From positions 806,001 through 870,000 of the forward strand of contig WTXI01000003.1 in the NCBI GenBank assembly GCA_022376515.1: a DNA stretch of 64,000 nt. Direction: 5' to 3'. This document shows positions 62,385-64,000 of the stretch, one piece after another. Source of the stretch: Lactifluus volemus (lineage: Eukaryota > Basidiomycota > Agaricomycetes > Russulales > Russulaceae). The position numbers were made by a program, and so were the translations under genes. The notes beneath the pieces are model-generated. The model saw only the letters and a list, made by a program, of their open reading frames with translations. It was not told the DNA's origin and made no database searches. Numbering within the stretch: the first letter of the stretch is position 1; each line of letters begins with the position of its first letter.

Positions 62385-62391
62385 TATAAAA
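62385..62391 (+). promoter_or_regulatory. TATA box of family gene C
   Basis: GGCTATAAAAGATGC, 145 bp before ATG 62530, followed by CGTATTGTGATTTCTCATC, the same leader block as in copies A and B. Confidence 0.75.
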
Positions 62392-62529
62392 GATGCATCA
62401 ACTGACTGACCGCTTCTGCATCACATCGTATTGTGATTTCTCATCATAGATTCTCCGCAGATATCTCTCCCCACTCTCTCCTCTCTTCCTAATACCCCAT
62501 CTTCGGCTCTCCCCACTCTCCACTCGGAT

Positions 62530-63333
62530 ATGGCGGTTCCAAATCACTGCGCTTCGACCCATCCAGCTCACCGCACTTCGGTCGCCCAAGCCCACTGCTC
62601 TCAGGTCACTCCAGTTCACTGCTCTCCAGTCGCCCCAGTTTGCTGTGTTCCAGCCACTGGTGTTCGTTGCTCTTCTGAACTCTGGATCGCCTACCACCAG
62701 GCGTCGCGCTCCCACAAACAGATGACTGCTCAGCTCATCGACTGCAGTGACCTTTACGATCTCGAGGATGTCCTCGACTACATCTTCCAGCAGGGGTTCG
62801 TAGATTCGAAGTGGAGATCTGTCGTCTGGTGGGAGGACTGCACGTTCGTTCGTCTCAAAGCGTGCGATACCATTCGGGACCTGCTCGCGCGCGGCGCCGG
62901 CAGCACCCCCAATACCGCGCTGCGCCTCATCGTTGGTATGCTGCGTCATCTTTTCATTTAGTGAGCTGATGTGGATGTGGATGCAGCGGATGTCCCACTG
63001 GCTATTTGGGTGCACTACGAATACGTGCACGCCGGACAACATCATACTGCGACCCAGCGTATCCGCCTTGATTTATCTCACGCCAAGTGTGAGCGCTTGG
63101 CGCACATCACGAACCACATCTTCGCCCAGGGTTATCTTCCGGGAAAGGCGCGTGGACTTGTGTGCTGGAAGGGCGCGTGCGGGAGGATCATCGACGAGTG
63201 CACCAAGGTCGAGGACGTGCTTTCTTGGGGCGAGGGGGTCTCTGAATGCAAACCCCTCCGCCTTGTTATTGGCGAGTTCTTGGAACCTCATCTATCTGAC
63301 TTGCGGTGCTGACAAAGGCATATAGACATGTGA
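62530..63333 (+). CDS. two-domain family protein, copy C (diverged)
   Basis: Exons 62530-62935, 62987-63271 (285 nt) and 63326-63333 (8 nt, DM-stop) give 232 residues. The N-terminal tail is longer and built of short Cys/His repeats (AHRTSVAQAHCSQV, PVHCSPVAPVCC). Domain 1 keeps ELWIAYHQ, DLEDVLDYIFQQGFVD and ALRLIVG. Domain 2 keeps LAIWVHYEY, ITNHIFAQGYLPGK, GLVCWKGACGRII and LRLVI. The second intron must use a GC donor (G|GCGAGT...TATAG). Both the 285-nt exon and the 8-nt last exon depend on it. Without it the frame reads on 13 residues to a stop at 63312. Confidence 0.68.
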
Positions 63334-64000
63334 GAACCTCCAAAAGTATATAGGAATTGAGGCTACTCTGGTAATTGAATGGGCATGCCAAGGATAACTA
63401 AGTGGCATGGCTTTCTGTAGCGCGATTTCTGTAGGATATGAATGAAAAAATGGAGACCCTCATATTCGCACATGACACGGCTTGAAATGTTATCATCACG
63501 ATTCACCGTTCCCGACTTGGCTCGCGTCCATGAGATTGAGTTACGTTATCCTTGACTTGGAGAACAACTTCCGTACGATTCCAGTGACTTCAAGGCCAAG
63601 GGAAGTGCCACTAGCAATGTGACATGGTGCAGAGCTAATTATCTTAGGCACAGTGGTTATCAACCCAGCGACTTCGAGTCATAAGACCAGGAATGCGCCC
63701 TGTCGACCGTGCCTGAACCACGTGACTCCCGGGCCGAGTCGTTTCGGCTGCGCGAGCCCAGGATAGTTGTATTATGATAACGCGAACACGCCCAGCTACT
63801 CAGCCAACAGGCCGACATGTACAGTGTACTAGTAACCAATCTTTGCGGTAGTTGCGGTAGGTGCGTGTCCGAGTCTCTGTTGCGATACTAAAAAAAGAGG
63901 CGTTCTAGTACAAACAGTCCCATATCAGTACTTGCGACACCTGACAGATTCTTGATGCATCTGATGGAATTTATAAGGGCTGATCATGACCCATAAACTT
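63334..64000. other. no supported gene
   Basis: Right edge of the window; short frames only. Confidence 0.45.

Overview
This 64-kb window is nuclear DNA of a filamentous basidiomycete, most likely an Agaricomycete. The evidence is many introns of about 45-75 nt in almost every gene, a C2-NACHT-WD40 receptor of the type expanded in mushroom-forming fungi, and fungal housekeeping genes (CreA/Mig1-like repressor, Arp6, Kin17, a phospholipase D with PX and PH domains, an importin-7-type karyopherin). The species cannot be named from the sequence alone.

Layout. 1-2.5 kb: a PHD-finger gene and a small hypothetical gene. 2.5-7 kb: gene-poor, with two CTTGTCA-rich repeat clusters, a fragment resembling the IRE1 luminal domain and a weak two-exon gene. 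7-22 kb: a nest of retrotransposons. A Ty1/copia element (7009-22081, LTRs of 589 bp, TSD GTTGC) contains a Ty3/gypsy element in gag (7875-16680, opposite strand) and an inverted solo LTR of its own family in RNase H (20453-21041). 22-27.7 kb: a NACHT-WD40 receptor gene. Its first coding exon appears to lie on the far side of the nest (6981-7003), so the nest sits inside intron 1. A one-base deletion breaks the WD40 part. 29.3-35.4 kb: phospholipase D, minus strand. 35.4-42.2 kb: a long stretch without supported genes. 42.2-53.5 kb: a compact housekeeping block (CreA-like +, importin -, Arp6 -, hypothetical +, Kin17 -).

54.6-63.4 kb: three paralogous genes of an unrecognised two-domain family. 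Two of them lie in a tandem segmental duplication of about 3.3-3.7 kb. The two duplicated units differ by a TA-flanked MITE, a poly(A)-tailed retrocopy and a 138-bp micro-inversion. Exon 2 is exactly 285 nt and exon 3 exactly 8 nt in all three genes, and the TATA-to-ATG distance is constant. Each domain shows a beta-beta-alpha-beta-beta pattern ending in LRLxIG or LRLVI, which suggests, but does not prove, tandem ubiquitin-like folds.

All gene models are hand-made from splice signals, intron phase and protein resemblance. Exon boundaries in the phospholipase, importin, Arp6 and Kin17 genes were checked only at selected points.
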